From Sediminicoccus rosea (GTDB lineage Bacteria; Pseudomonadota; Alphaproteobacteria; Acetobacterales; Acetobacteraceae): a DNA stretch of 64,000 nt. Made by a program: the position numbers and the translations under genes. The notes beneath the pieces are model-generated. The model worked only from the letters and a program-made list of their open reading frames with translations. It had not been told where the DNA came from and searched no databases. Positions within the stretch are counted from its first letter, which is position 1. Each line of letters starts with the position of its first letter. The DNA is taken from contig NZ_CP137852.1 of the NCBI RefSeq assembly GCF_033547095.1, positions 248,001-312,000 of the forward strand. Direction: 5' to 3'. Below, in pieces: positions 15,769 through 24,741 of this stretch.

Positions 15769-17787
15769 ATGTCCCACAGCTCCCTCCCGCCCGAGATCAA
15801 CCCCGCCACGATGGACGCGGCCACCGCCGCCCGCGTGGAGAAGCTGATCGAGTCCGAAGAGGGGGTGATGAACCGCTTCACCGGCGCGCTGGGCGTGGTG
15901 GCGGTGGGCCTGGCGCTCGCCATGTCGCTGTTCCACCTCTATGCGGCCTGGAGCATCGTCCCCACCACCACGCTGCGCTTCGCGCATGTGGGCTTCACCA
16001 TGGTGCTGGGCTTCTTCCTGTTCCCCGTGGCGCGCCGCTTCCGTGACCGCTTCCTGCCCTGGGACTGGGCGCTGATCGCGGCCGCCCTCTACGTCACCTG
16101 GTATCTCATCTCCGGCGGCGATGACCTGCAGGACCGGATCATCTTCCCCGAGCCGATGGACATCGTGGTGGGCTGGCTGCTCATCGCGCTCGTGCTCGAG
16201 GTCACCCGGCGCTGCACGGGCTGGATCATGCCCGTCGTCGCCATCGCCTTCCTGCTCTACGCCTTCTTCGGCAACCACCTGCCCGCGCCCTGGACGCATC
16301 GCGGCTACGACGCCGAGCGCCTGATCCCGCACATCTCCATCACGCTGGAGGGCATCTTCGGCACGGCGGTGGATGTGAGTGCGACGCTCATCATCCTGTT
16401 CACCATCTATGGCGCGATCCTGGGTGCGACGGGCGCGGGCAAGTATTTCGTGGATTTCTCCTTCGCGGCGACGGGGGGCAAGCCCTCCAGCGCGGGGCGC
16501 ACCGTGGTGCTGTCGGCCTTCCTGCTGGGCGGGCCTTCCGGCTCGGGCGTCGCCACCACCGTCACCATCGGCACGGTGGCCTGGCCGATGATGAAGCGCG
16601 TGGGATACACGCCACATGATGCGGGCGGGCTGCTGGCGGCGGGTGGCCTCGGCGCCATCATCTCGCCGCCCATCATGGGCGCGGCGGCCTTCCTGATCGC
16701 CGAATACCTGAAGATCTCCTACCTCGACGTGCTGCTGATGGCGGCGATCCCGACGGTGCTCTACTACGCCTCGCTGCTCTTCATGGTGGAGCTGGACCAG
16801 CGCCGCATCCGCGCGGCCGGCGGCGGCAAGGATGATGCGCCGATCCCGGTGGAGAAGGTGGGCGCGATGTTCAAGCGCGGCTGGTATCACTTCACCAGCC
16901 TCATCGCGATCATCGTCTTCATGGGCATGGGCTATTCGGCGACGCTCTCGGTGCTCTACGCCATGGGCCTTGCCATCGCGCTCTCCTTCCTCTCGCGCGA
17001 GCATGCGCTCTGGCCGATGAAGCTGATCCGCACGCTGGCGGCAGGCTCCGAGCAGGCGATCGGCATCGCCGCCACCTGCGCTTGCGCCGGCATCATCGTG
17101 GGCTGCATCACGCTGACCGGCCTCGGGCTGAAATTCTCCGACATCGCGATCCAGGCGGCGGGTGGTTCGCTCATCATCACGGCGATCTACACGGCGCTGA
17201 TCGTCTGGGTCGTCGGCCTCGCGGTGCCGGTCACCGCCAGCTACATCATCTGCGCGGTGGTGGCCGCACCCGCGCTCATGAAGCTCGGCGTGCCCGACTA
17301 CGCCGCGCACATGTTCGTCTTCTACTACGCGGTGCTGAGCGAGGTCTCGCCGCCCACCGCGCTCTCGCCCTTCGCCGCCGCGGCGATCACCGGCGCCGGG
17401 CCCTACCGCACCACGCTGATGGCCTGGAAATACACCCTGCCGGCCTTCGTGCTGCCCTTCGTCTTCGTGACCGACCCGCAGGGCGTCGGCCTGCTGCTGA
17501 ACATGCTGCCCGGCATGGACTGGATGGATGTGGTGGAGCAGGTCTTCTTCGCGACGCTGGGCCTCGCCGCCCTCTCCGCCGCCTGCCAGGGCTACGCCAT
17601 CACGGTGATGAACGCGGTGGAGCGCTGGGTGATGGCGCTCGGCGGCCTGCTCATGGTGTTCCCCGCCATCATTGAGGTGATCGTGGCCGATGCCATACCG
17701 GCTCCGCATTGGGTCGGCCTCGGGATCGGCATGGTGCTGCTGGGCGTGCAATGGGCGCGCCGGGGGCGCTTGCAGACGGCTGGGTAG
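15769..17787 (+). CDS. TRAP transporter fused permease (4TM+12TM)
   Basis: 672-residue inner-membrane permease joining the small (DctQ-like) and large (DctM-like) TRAP subunits in one chain, the form normally paired with TAXI receptors. About 16 membrane segments are predicted. Landmarks include EVTRRCTGWIMPVVAIAFLLY, the NH2-half GPSGSGVATTVTIGT loop, AAGGLGAIISPPIMGAAAF and its repeat-like partner SEVSPPTALSPFAAAAITG. The transporter uses a sodium or proton gradient. Only a weak ribosome site precedes ATG 15769. It follows the receptor gene by 73 bp and is followed by a TPR protein after 17 bp. Confidence 0.93.
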   Translation: MSHSSLPPEINPATMDAATAARVEKLIESEEGVMNRFTGALGVVAVGLALAMSLFHLYAAWSIVPTTTLRFAHVGFTMVLGFFLFPVARRFRDRFLPWDWALIAAALYVTWYLISGGDDLQDRIIFPEPMDIVVGWLLIALVLEVTRRCTGWIMPVVAIAFLLYAFFGNHLPAPWTHRGYDAERLIPHISITLEGIFGTAVDVSATLIILFTIYGAILGATGAGKYFVDFSFAATGGKPSSAGRTVVLSAFLLGGPSGSGVATTVTIGTVAWPMMKRVGYTPHDAGGLLAAGGLGAIISPPIMGAAAFLIAEYLKISYLDVLLMAAIPTVLYYASLLFMVELDQRRIRAAGGGKDDAPIPVEKVGAMFKRGWYHFTSLIAIIVFMGMGYSATLSVLYAMGLAIALSFLSREHALWPMKLIRTLAAGSEQAIGIAATCACAGIIVGCITLTGLGLKFSDIAIQAAGGSLIITAIYTALIVWVVGLAVPVTASYIICAVVAAPALMKLGVPDYAAHMFVFYYAVLSEVSPPTALSPFAAAAITGAGPYRTTLMAWKYTLPAFVLPFVFVTDPQGVGLLLNMLPGMDWMDVVEQVFFATLGLAALSAACQGYAITVMNAVERWVMALGGLLMVFPAIIEVIVADAIPAPHWVGLGIGMVLLGVQWARRGRLQTAG

Positions 17788-17804
17788 GGCGCTTTCCTGG
17801 GTGG

Positions 17805-19346
17805 ATGGAGCCAGATGAGACGCCCGCCGCCGAGACGCGCCCGCCCGGGTTGATCCGGCGCGGGTGGGAGCGGGCGAAGGCCGGCTGGGAGATCGGCCAG
17901 CGCCTGCTGCTCGGCACGCTGCCCCTGGTGCTGGCGGTGCTGGCCGTGGTGATGGTGGTGCGCGAGGCGGCGCGCCAGCCCATCGAGATCGCGGAAATGT
18001 CCGTGCCCACCAGCCTGTCGGACAGCGGGCTCTCCGGCACGGTCGCGGCGCGCCGGCTGCTGGACGCGATCAACGCCACCGCCCATGCCGTCCGCACCGA
18101 GACCCTGCACCGCCCGAGCGCCGAGCTGGAGGGCTCGGAACCGGACCTGAACATCCCCGCCGCCGGGCTTTCGCTGCGCGGGCTGGCGGCCCTGCTGCGC
18201 AACCTGCTGGGCTGGCCCGAACGCAAGCTCTCGGGCGAGATCATCGTGACCGGCGACCGGATGCGCCTGCGCTTGCGCCTCGCAGGCCACGGCGTCATCG
18301 CCGATGTGGACGGGCCCGTGGCGGAGGGCGCGGACCCGCTGCTGCTGCGCGCCGCGCCCGAGGTCTGGCGCGTCGTCGCCCCGCGCCTCTACGCCTGGTA
18401 CATCGCCGAGATGGATGCCGAGGAGGAGGAGATCCGTGACCGGCTCCTGCTGCTGCGCCGCCGGGTGGAGGAGGCCGACGCGACCGCGACCATCGACTTC
18501 CTCTTCGCGCGCTCGCTCGTCCGGTCCGGCCATGCGGCGCGGGCGCTGGAATTGCTGGACCTGGTGATGGAGGAGGGGCCGCCGCGCGCCTCGGCGCATT
18601 ACGGTCGCGCCCTGGCGCTGCGCGCGCTGGGTGACCGCGAGGGCGCGCTGCAGGCCCAGGCGCGGGGCCTGGCACTCGATCCGCTCTCGCCCTGGGCGCA
18701 TCTCTCCTCGGCCGTGCTGCTGCGCGAGCTGGGGCGCTACGAGGAGGCGCTGGCGGCGGCGCGCACGGCGCAGCGCCTGGATGATGACGACCGCGACGGG
18801 CTGATCGAGGAGGCGCGCATCCTGCGCTTCATGGGGCGGCTGGCGGAGGCCGCATCGGTCGCGCGGCGGGCGGTGGCGCTCGATCCGACCTATGCGCCGG
18901 CCCATGCGGGCATGGGGCATACGCTGCTGCGGCAGAACGAGCACGCGGCGGCGCTGGTCGCCTTCGAGACGGCGCTGCGGCTCGCGCCGCATCTGGCCGA
19001 TGGCCATACCGGGCGCGGCCAGGCGCTCGCCGGGCTGGGCCGCACGCCGGATGCGCTGGAATCCCTGGCGCGCGCCATCGCGCTGGATGCCACCGACCAC
19101 CGGCCGCATCACGTGAAGGGGAGCGTGCATGCGCGGCTCGGCGAGTGGGAGGAGGCGCTGGCGGCCTATGACACCGCGATCCGGCTCACCGCCGGCGTGC
19201 CCGAGCTGTATCTCGGCCGTGGCGTGGCGCTGGCGGAACTCGGCCGCCGTGCCGAGGCGGTGGCGGCGCTGCGCCAGGCCTTCGCGCTGGGCCTGGACGA
19301 TGCCGCCGGACGGCGGCTGCTGATGGAGCTGGAAGCGGGGCGGTAG
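17805..19346 (+). CDS. Membrane-anchored tetratricopeptide-repeat protein
   Basis: 513 residues. A cytosolic N-terminus of about 40 residues precedes one membrane helix (LLLGTLPLVLAVLAVVMVV, about 45-63), then a mixed domain to about 205, then TPR repeats to the end (units such as AHAGMGHTLLRQNEHAAALVAFETAL). TPR arrays mediate protein contacts, here probably in the periplasm given the helix orientation. The ATG at 17805 is chosen because it starts just after the permease stop; the frame upstream lies inside that gene. Tail-to-tail with a cupin gene with no gap. Role in TRAP function is not indicated beyond position. Confidence 0.8.
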   Translation: MEPDETPAAETRPPGLIRRGWERAKAGWEIGQRLLLGTLPLVLAVLAVVMVVREAARQPIEIAEMSVPTSLSDSGLSGTVAARRLLDAINATAHAVRTETLHRPSAELEGSEPDLNIPAAGLSLRGLAALLRNLLGWPERKLSGEIIVTGDRMRLRLRLAGHGVIADVDGPVAEGADPLLLRAAPEVWRVVAPRLYAWYIAEMDAEEEEIRDRLLLLRRRVEEADATATIDFLFARSLVRSGHAARALELLDLVMEEGPPRASAHYGRALALRALGDREGALQAQARGLALDPLSPWAHLSSAVLLRELGRYEEALAAARTAQRLDDDDRDGLIEEARILRFMGRLAEAASVARRAVALDPTYAPAHAGMGHTLLRQNEHAAALVAFETALRLAPHLADGHTGRGQALAGLGRTPDALESLARAIALDATDHRPHHVKGSVHARLGEWEEALAAYDTAIRLTAGVPELYLGRGVALAELGRRAEAVAALRQAFALGLDDAAGRRLLMELEAGR

Positions 19347-19766
19347 CTACCGGCCGGCCAGAACCGCCCTGTCCTCGGCGTCGAGCTCGACCGGCGTGCC
19401 GTTGCGGATGAGGGCCGCGAAATCCTCATCCGGGACCATCAGCGTGAGGCAATAGAGCTTTCCCGGGCCAGTGTTCTCCACCACATGCTCGACGCCGGGC
19501 GGCAGCAGCAGCGTGTCGCCCGGGCCGATCTCCTGCCAGGTCTCGCCGGCCCGCGCGCGGCCGGTGCCGCGCAGGATGAAGAAGGCCTCCTGCGCGGTGC
19601 GATGCGTGTTGGGCGGCGTGGCGCCGCCGGGGGCGAAGATCTCCACCACCAGGGTGAAGCCCGCGCCATCGGCGATGGGGTCGAGCAGGCAGGCGAAGTA
19701 ATTGCTATCGCCCGGCGCGATGCGGAAGCCGCGCAGCTCCGCGGCGCGCTTGACCAGCCCGGCCAT
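19347..19766 (-). CDS. Cupin-domain protein
   Basis: 139-residue single-domain cupin. Motif 1 is visible as THRTAQEAFFILRGTGRARAG with the metal-ligand pattern altered to H-x-x-x-x-E, and motif 2 as GDTLLLPPGVEHVVENTG. Its ATG (19766) shares a base with the stop of the upstream ABC binding-protein gene (TGATG), so translation is coupled. It may detoxify or bind a related metabolite, but no specific reaction can be assigned. Confidence 0.85.
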   Translation of the reverse strand: MAGLVKRAAELRGFRIAPGDSNYFACLLDPIADGAGFTLVVEIFAPGGATPPNTHRTAQEAFFILRGTGRARAGETWQEIGPGDTLLLPPGVEHVVENTGPGKLYCLTLMVPDEDFAALIRNGTPVELDAEDRAVLAGR

Positions 19767-21358
19767 CAATCCACCTTGATCTCGCGCACCTGGAACTGGT
19801 TGTCGGCGCGGTGCTGCATATGGACGCCCTGGCGATGCGCCCAGGGGATCATCATGTGGTAGAGCGGTACATGGCCGAGATCGGCGTTGTGCAGCTTGTG
19901 TGCCTCGATCATGAGCGCGCGGCGGGCGGCCGGGTCGCCCTCATTGTCGATGCGCGGCAGCAGCGCGTCGAAGGCCGGGTTGGAATAGCCGCCCATGTTC
20001 CAGGTGGCCGCGCCGCCGATCGAGCGCGAGGCCATGATGGCGCGCAGCGTGTAGCTGGCATCGAAGGTCGGCACGCCCCAGGAGAGCGCGTAGAAGGCCG
20101 TCTCCTGCCGGCGGATGCGCTGGCTGAACACCGCGTTCGGGTGCAGCGCCAGCGTCACGCGGATGCCCACCTGGTTCAGCATGGCGGCGATGGCCTGGCA
20201 GGCCTCGTCATAGGTGCCGACGGGGCAGTCGAGCGGCACGGAGAAGCCCTGCGGATAGCCGGCCTCGGCCAGCAGGCGGCGCGAACGCTCGCGGTCCAGC
20301 GGCAGGCGCGCATCGGTGCTGGCGTCCCAGCCATTCACGAATTGCGTCCACATGGAGCCGGTGGGCACCGCCTGGCCGCGCAGCGTCGCGCGGCGCAATG
20401 CCTCGACGTCGATGGCATGCGCCACGGCCTGGCGGACGCGAAGGTCCTTGAAGGGGTTGCGGCCGCGGATGTCGCTGCCCGGCAGCTCATCCACATCCTG
20501 GCGGAACCCGAGCCAGACGGTGCGGTTCTCCTGCCCCTCCAGCACGCGCAGGCGCGGGTTGGAGCGGATGCGCGCCACATCCTGCACCGGCACCACATGC
20601 ACCATGTCCACCTCGCCCGAGAGGAGCGCGGCGACGCGCGTCGCATCCGAGCCGAGCGTGATGTGGTGGTATTCCGTCACGTTGCCGGCGGGTGCCACGC
20701 CGGCCGCGATGCCCCACCAGTTCGGGTTGCGGACCATGACGGTGCGCTGGTCCACCTCGCGCGAGCGGATGATGAAGGGGCCGGTGCCGTTGGCCATGCG
20801 CACCGCCGGGATTTCCTCGCGCTGCGCGAAATTCTGCGGGACGGTGCTGCGGTTCGCCTCGGCCCAGCCGCGATCCATGATGAGGATGCGCGTCATCTTG
20901 TCCGGGATCACGGCGTCGGGCACGCGGGTGACGATATCCACCGTCGTGTCGTCCACCGCCTCGGCGCGCAGCACCGTGTCCACGAAGATGCCGTAGTTGC
21001 TGGTGGGGGCGAGGGCGCGGGTGATGCTGAAGACCACGTCATCGGCCGTGAAATCCTCGCCGCCCGCGAATTTCACGCCCGGGCGCAGCGTGAAGCGCCA
21101 GCGCGTGGGCTCCACCTGGCGCCAGGCGGTGGCGAGGCCGGGATGCACCCGCAGGTCATCGCCGCGATGGGTCAGGCTCTCATAGACCTGCGCGACGACG
21201 AGGAAGGTGAAGAGCGCGTTGGTCGCGTGCGGGTCGAGCGTGGCGGCGTCCACGCTCGTTGCCATGCGGAAGATGCGCGGCGCCGGGGTCTGCGCGACCG
21301 CCGGCCATGTGATCGTTGCGGCCAGGGCCGCCCCCGCCAGGATTTTCCGCCAGCGCAT
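19766..21358 (-). CDS. ABC transporter substrate-binding protein, family 5 (peptide/nickel/opine type)
   Basis: 530-residue extracellular solute-binding protein of the DppA/OppA class, with a signal peptide (MRWRKILAGAALAATITWPAVAQ). SBP_bac_5 landmarks: ATSVDAATLDPHATNALF, LATAWRQVEPTRWRFTLRPGVKF, FTADDVVFSITRALAP and the C-terminal IMIPWAHRQG region. Three nearby ATG codons (21370, 21361, 21358) are possible; GGAGG five bases before 21358 favours the last. No permease or ATPase genes adjoin, so it is an orphan receptor, paired only with a coupled cupin gene. Confidence 0.9.
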   Translation of the reverse strand: MRWRKILAGAALAATITWPAVAQTPAPRIFRMATSVDAATLDPHATNALFTFLVVAQVYESLTHRGDDLRVHPGLATAWRQVEPTRWRFTLRPGVKFAGGEDFTADDVVFSITRALAPTSNYGIFVDTVLRAEAVDDTTVDIVTRVPDAVIPDKMTRILIMDRGWAEANRSTVPQNFAQREEIPAVRMANGTGPFIIRSREVDQRTVMVRNPNWWGIAAGVAPAGNVTEYHHITLGSDATRVAALLSGEVDMVHVVPVQDVARIRSNPRLRVLEGQENRTVWLGFRQDVDELPGSDIRGRNPFKDLRVRQAVAHAIDVEALRRATLRGQAVPTGSMWTQFVNGWDASTDARLPLDRERSRRLLAEAGYPQGFSVPLDCPVGTYDEACQAIAAMLNQVGIRVTLALHPNAVFSQRIRRQETAFYALSWGVPTFDASYTLRAIMASRSIGGAATWNMGGYSNPAFDALLPRIDNEGDPAARRALMIEAHKLHNADLGHVPLYHMMIPWAHRQGVHMQHRADNQFQVREIKVD

Positions 21359-21477
21359 CATCGCCTCCATTCTCTGATGCGTTGCAGCATGGGGTGATGC
21401 GAAGAACCTCGCAATCCGGCTTCCTTGCGCCTATATTGCCGGAAAGACAGATTTGCCCTCGGGGAGTTGCCACCACC

Positions 21478-22452
21478 ATGCGTCGCACTGCACGCTTTTT
21501 GACCGCCCTCGCCGCCGCCGCCTTCGTGCTGGCGCCAGCCCTGGCCGAGGCCGCGCCGGGCGGCCGTTCCTCCTCCGGCAGCCGGGGTGCGCGCACCTAC
21601 CAGGCGCCGCCTCCGACCAACACCGCGCCGCAACCCGCGCGCCCGATGGAGCGCAGCGCGACCCAGCCCTCCGCCCCCGCCACGGCGGGCGCTCCGGGTG
21701 CCGCCGCGCGTCCGGCCGCGGCCCCGGGCGGCTTCTTCGCCCGCAACCCGATGATGGCCGGCCTGATGGGCGGCCTGCTCGGCGCCGGCATCTTCGGCCT
21801 GCTGGCCGGTGGCGGCTTCTTCTCCGGCCTCGGCAGCCTGGCCGGGATCATGGGCTTCCTGCTGCAGCTCGCGCTGATCGCGGGGCTGGTCTTCCTGGCG
21901 ATGGCGATCTTCCGCCGCTTCCGCCAGCAGCCGGCGCCCGCGGGCATGCCGAACGCCATGATGCGCGAGCAGCAGGATGCGCCGCGCGGCATGATGGGCG
22001 GGATGGGTGGCGGCATGGCCCGCGGCCCCTCGCAGCCGGTGGACGAGGTCGGCATCCAGGCCGCCGACTACCAGGCCTTCGAGCGCAACCTTGTCGAGAT
22101 CAACGCCGCCTGGTCGCGCGAGGATGTCGCCGCCCTGTCGCGCCTCGCCACGCCGGAGATGGTGCAGTTCTTCCGCGACGATTACGCGGCGCTGGCCGCG
22201 CGCGGCTGGAAGAACGAGACGCGTGACGTGAAGCTGGAGCAGGGCGACCTCGCCGAGGCCTGGAGCGAAGGCCCGCGCGACTACGCCACCGTCGCCATGC
22301 GCATGAGCCTGGTGGACTGGACGCGCGACCTGAAGACCGGCGCCATCACCGAGGGCGACCCGAACGCGCGGACCGAGCAGACCGAGCTCTGGACCTTCGT
22401 CCGCGTCCAGGGCGGCCCCTGGGTGCTCAGCGCGATCCAGCAGACGGGTTGA
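21478..22452 (+). CDS. Tim44-like domain membrane protein
   Basis: 324 residues. A signal-type helix (MRRTARFLTALAAAAFVLAP), a Pro/Ala/Thr-rich stretch to about 85, two glycine-rich hydrophobic segments (MMAGLMGGLLGAGIFGLLAG and LLQLALIAGLVFLAMAIF) and a C-terminal Tim44/MRPL45 fold (about 185-324, DYQAFERNLVEINAAWSREDVAALSRLATPEM in parts) are visible. Bacterial members of this family are inner-membrane proteins of unknown function, named by likeness to mitochondrial import Tim44. ATG 21478 has GGGGAG 11 bases upstream. Divergent from the ABC receptor gene; three stem-loops follow its stop. Confidence 0.85.
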   Translation: MRRTARFLTALAAAAFVLAPALAEAAPGGRSSSGSRGARTYQAPPPTNTAPQPARPMERSATQPSAPATAGAPGAAARPAAAPGGFFARNPMMAGLMGGLLGAGIFGLLAGGGFFSGLGSLAGIMGFLLQLALIAGLVFLAMAIFRRFRQQPAPAGMPNAMMREQQDAPRGMMGGMGGGMARGPSQPVDEVGIQAADYQAFERNLVEINAAWSREDVAALSRLATPEMVQFFRDDYAALAARGWKNETRDVKLEQGDLAEAWSEGPRDYATVAMRMSLVDWTRDLKTGAITEGDPNARTEQTELWTFVRVQGGPWVLSAIQQTG

Positions 22453-22474
22453 TTTTTGCCCTCAGACGCCGGGC

Positions 22475-22565
22475 GCGCGCATCCGCGCGCTTGGCTTCGG
22501 AACGCTGACCCGTTCCGGCTCGCCTATTCGGCTCGCATCCTCGGAGGGTGCGGGCCATTCTTTTT
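22475..22565 (+). terminator. Cluster of three stem-loops ending in a T-run
   Basis: GCGCGC-ATCC-GCGCGC (22475-22490), CGGAACG-N6-CGTTCCG (22498-22517), and GCATCCT-cgg-AGGGTGC (22535-22551, one G-U pair), followed after nine bases by TTTTT (22561-22565). Together these form a strong end to the Tim44-like transcript. Confidence 0.65.
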
Positions 22566-22621
22566 CGTGGGCTCGATTTGGGGCGCTTCTCCTCGCCCGC
22601 GCTGACCTCTAGCCTGCGCGG

Positions 22622-23560
22622 ATGTTCACCCTCCCCGCGCTCGAAGCCGCTGAAACCCTGATCCGGCGGCATTTTCCCGCCACGCCGCAATATGCCTGGC
22701 CGCTGCTCGCTGAGCGCGCCGGCTGCGAGGTCTGGGTCAAGCATGAGAACCACACGCCCACCGGCGCCTTCAAGGTGCGCGGCGGGCTCGTCTATTTCGA
22801 GAAGCTCCGCTCGAAGGGCGTGGTCAGCGCCACGCGCGGCAATCACGGGCAATCCCTCGCCTATGCCGGCGCCAAGGCGGGCATTCCCGTCACCATCGTC
22901 GTCCCCGTCGGCAATTCCACCGAGAAGAACGCCGCCATGCGCGCGCAGGGCGCGACCCTGATCGAGCATGGCGCGGATTTCGACGTGGCGCGGCAATTCG
23001 CGCGCGATCACGCGGCCGAGCACGGCCTGGACTTTGCCCCCTCCTTCGCGCCCGACCTGGTGCGCGGTGTGGCGACCTATGCGCTGGAGCTGTTCCGCGC
23101 AGCGCCCCCGCTGGATGCGCTCTATGTGCCCATCGGCCTCGGCTCCGGCATCTGCGGCTGCATCATGGCGCGCGACCTTCTGGGCCTCTCCACCGAGATC
23201 ATCGGCGTGCAATCCACCGGCGCCGATGCCTATGCCCGCAGCTTCGCGGCGGGCCATGTGGTCGAGACGCCGAGCGCCATCACCAACGCCGACGGCATGG
23301 CGACGCGCATCCCCGACCCCGCCGCGCTGGAGATGATCCTCAAGGGCGCCGCGCGCGTGGTCACCGTCACGGATGACGAGGTGCGCGACGCCATCCGCGC
23401 CTATTGGACCGACACGCACAACCTGGCCGAGGGCGCGGGTGCCGCACCCTTCGCGGCGCTGATGCAGGAGCGTGACAAGATGCGCGGCAAGCGCGTCGCC
23501 ACCATCCTCTGTGGTGGCAATATCGATCTGCAGCTGTTTCGCGACTGGGTGCTCGCATGA
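22622..23560 (+). CDS. Threonine/serine dehydratase (PLP-dependent, fold II)
   Basis: 312-residue PLP enzyme related to threonine ammonia-lyase. The Schiff-base lysine is in HENHTPTGAFKVRGGLVYF (about Lys52); ATRGNHGQSLAYAGAK binds the cofactor phosphate and GLGSGICGCIMA is the glycine loop. No ACT regulatory domain is present, so it resembles the catabolic or short type rather than IlvA. It overlaps the following amidohydrolase gene by 4 bp (ATGA), which marks an operon. The usual product would be 2-oxobutyrate or pyruvate plus ammonia; a non-standard hydroxy-amino acid substrate is possible given its partner. Confidence 0.88.
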   Translation: MFTLPALEAAETLIRRHFPATPQYAWPLLAERAGCEVWVKHENHTPTGAFKVRGGLVYFEKLRSKGVVSATRGNHGQSLAYAGAKAGIPVTIVVPVGNSTEKNAAMRAQGATLIEHGADFDVARQFARDHAAEHGLDFAPSFAPDLVRGVATYALELFRAAPPLDALYVPIGLGSGICGCIMARDLLGLSTEIIGVQSTGADAYARSFAAGHVVETPSAITNADGMATRIPDPAALEMILKGAARVVTVTDDEVRDAIRAYWTDTHNLAEGAGAAPFAALMQERDKMRGKRVATILCGGNIDLQLFRDWVLA

Positions 23561-24705
23561 TCCTGGAACATGTCAGCCCGCTCGGCGGGCCCGCGGTGGA
23601 TCTGCATGTGGCGGCGGGCCGCATCGCCGCACTCAAGCCCAGCAGGCGCCACGACACGCCGCGCCTGCTGCTGCCCGGCCTGGTCGAGGGCCATTGCCAC
23701 CTGGACAAGACGCTCTGGGGCCAGCCCTGGTGGCGCAACGAGGTCGGTCCCTCGCTGATGGATCGCATCAACAACGAGAAGGCGACGCGCCGCGCGATCG
23801 GCATGGATGCGATGCGCGAGGGCCGCGCGCTCTGCGAGGCGCATCTCGCCGCGGGCACCACGCGGCTGCGGAGCCATGTGGATGTGGATGAGGAAAGCCG
23901 CCTCACCCACGTCGAGAAGCTGCTGGCGCTGCGCGCGGAGATGCGCGGCCGCCTCGAGATCCAGCTCGTCGCCTTCCCGCAATCCGGCATCCTGCGCATG
24001 CCGGGCGTGGAAGATTGGCTGGACACGGCGCTGCGCCTGGGCTGCGACGCGGTGGGCGGGCTCGATCCCTCGCTGATCGACCGCGACCCGGTGCGCCATC
24101 TCGACATCGTCTTCAAGCTGGCCGAGCGCCACGGCAAGCCGGTGGACATCCACCTGCACGAGCCGGGTGAACTCGGCGCCTTCAGCATGGAGCTGATCGC
24201 CGAACGCGCGCGGGCGCTCGGCATGCAGGGGCGCGTCGTCATCAGCCACGGCTTCGCGCTCGGTGATGTGGCGGCCGCGCGGGCGGATGCGCTGCTGGCG
24301 CAGCTGGCGGAGGCGGGGGTCGCGCTCTGCACCTCCGTGCCGCCCTCGCGCGCCGTGCCGCCGCTCAAGCGGGCGCGCGAGCTGGGCGTGGTGCTCTTCG
24401 CCGGAAATGACAACATCCGCGACACCTGGAGCCCGCACAACGCGCCCGACATGCTGGCCCGTGCGGGCATGGTCGCGCTGAAATACGAGCTGCGGCGCGA
24501 TGAGGATGTGGCGCTGGCGCTCGACGCCGTGACGTTCCGTGGCGCCGAGGCCTGCGGCTTCGCGGATTACGGGCTCGCGGTAGGCAACCGCGCCGATCTG
24601 GTGCTGGTTGGGGCCAGCTGCGTGGCGGAGGCGGTGGTGACCCGCGCCGCGCCGCTGGCGGTGTATTCCGGCGGCAAGCTGGTTGCCGGAGGTGCAGGAA
24701 CCTGA
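23557..24705 (+). CDS. Cytosine deaminase-like amidohydrolase
   Basis: 382-residue member of the metallo-dependent hydrolase superfamily, near CodA and AtzC. Metal ligands are in EGHCHLDKTLWG, DIHLHEPGE and VISHGFALG, and the terminal Asp block is FAGNDNIRDTWSPHN. The ATG overlaps the end of the dehydratase gene (ATGA). Its TGA stop lies in the loop of a perfect hairpin. Likely a deaminase or hydrolase of a small cyclic amide or pyrimidine-like compound; specificity is not readable. Confidence 0.85.
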   Translation: MILEHVSPLGGPAVDLHVAAGRIAALKPSRRHDTPRLLLPGLVEGHCHLDKTLWGQPWWRNEVGPSLMDRINNEKATRRAIGMDAMREGRALCEAHLAAGTTRLRSHVDVDEESRLTHVEKLLALRAEMRGRLEIQLVAFPQSGILRMPGVEDWLDTALRLGCDAVGGLDPSLIDRDPVRHLDIVFKLAERHGKPVDIHLHEPGELGAFSMELIAERARALGMQGRVVISHGFALGDVAAARADALLAQLAEAGVALCTSVPPSRAVPPLKRARELGVVLFAGNDNIRDTWSPHNAPDMLARAGMVALKYELRRDEDVALALDAVTFRGAEACGFADYGLAVGNRADLVLVGASCVAEAVVTRAAPLAVYSGGKLVAGGAGT

Positions 24706-24739
24706 GGTTCCTGCCAGGGTCGAGGGGCAGCGCCCCTCG
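24694..24739. terminator. Two hairpins between convergent genes, one spanning a stop codon
   Basis: GCAGGAACC-TGA-GGTTCCTGC (24694-24714) has the amidohydrolase stop codon as its loop. CGAGGGGC-AGC-GCCCCTCG (24721-24739) ends 2 bp before the stop of the opposite gene. Both are perfect and can work in either direction. Confidence 0.6.
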
Positions 24740-24741
24740 CT

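Noticed and set aside
15601-17751. Open minus-strand frame of about 700 codons opposite the TRAP permease
   Set aside because: Extreme His/Arg/Asp/Gln content and no family motif; the opposite strand holds an unmistakable TRAP permease.
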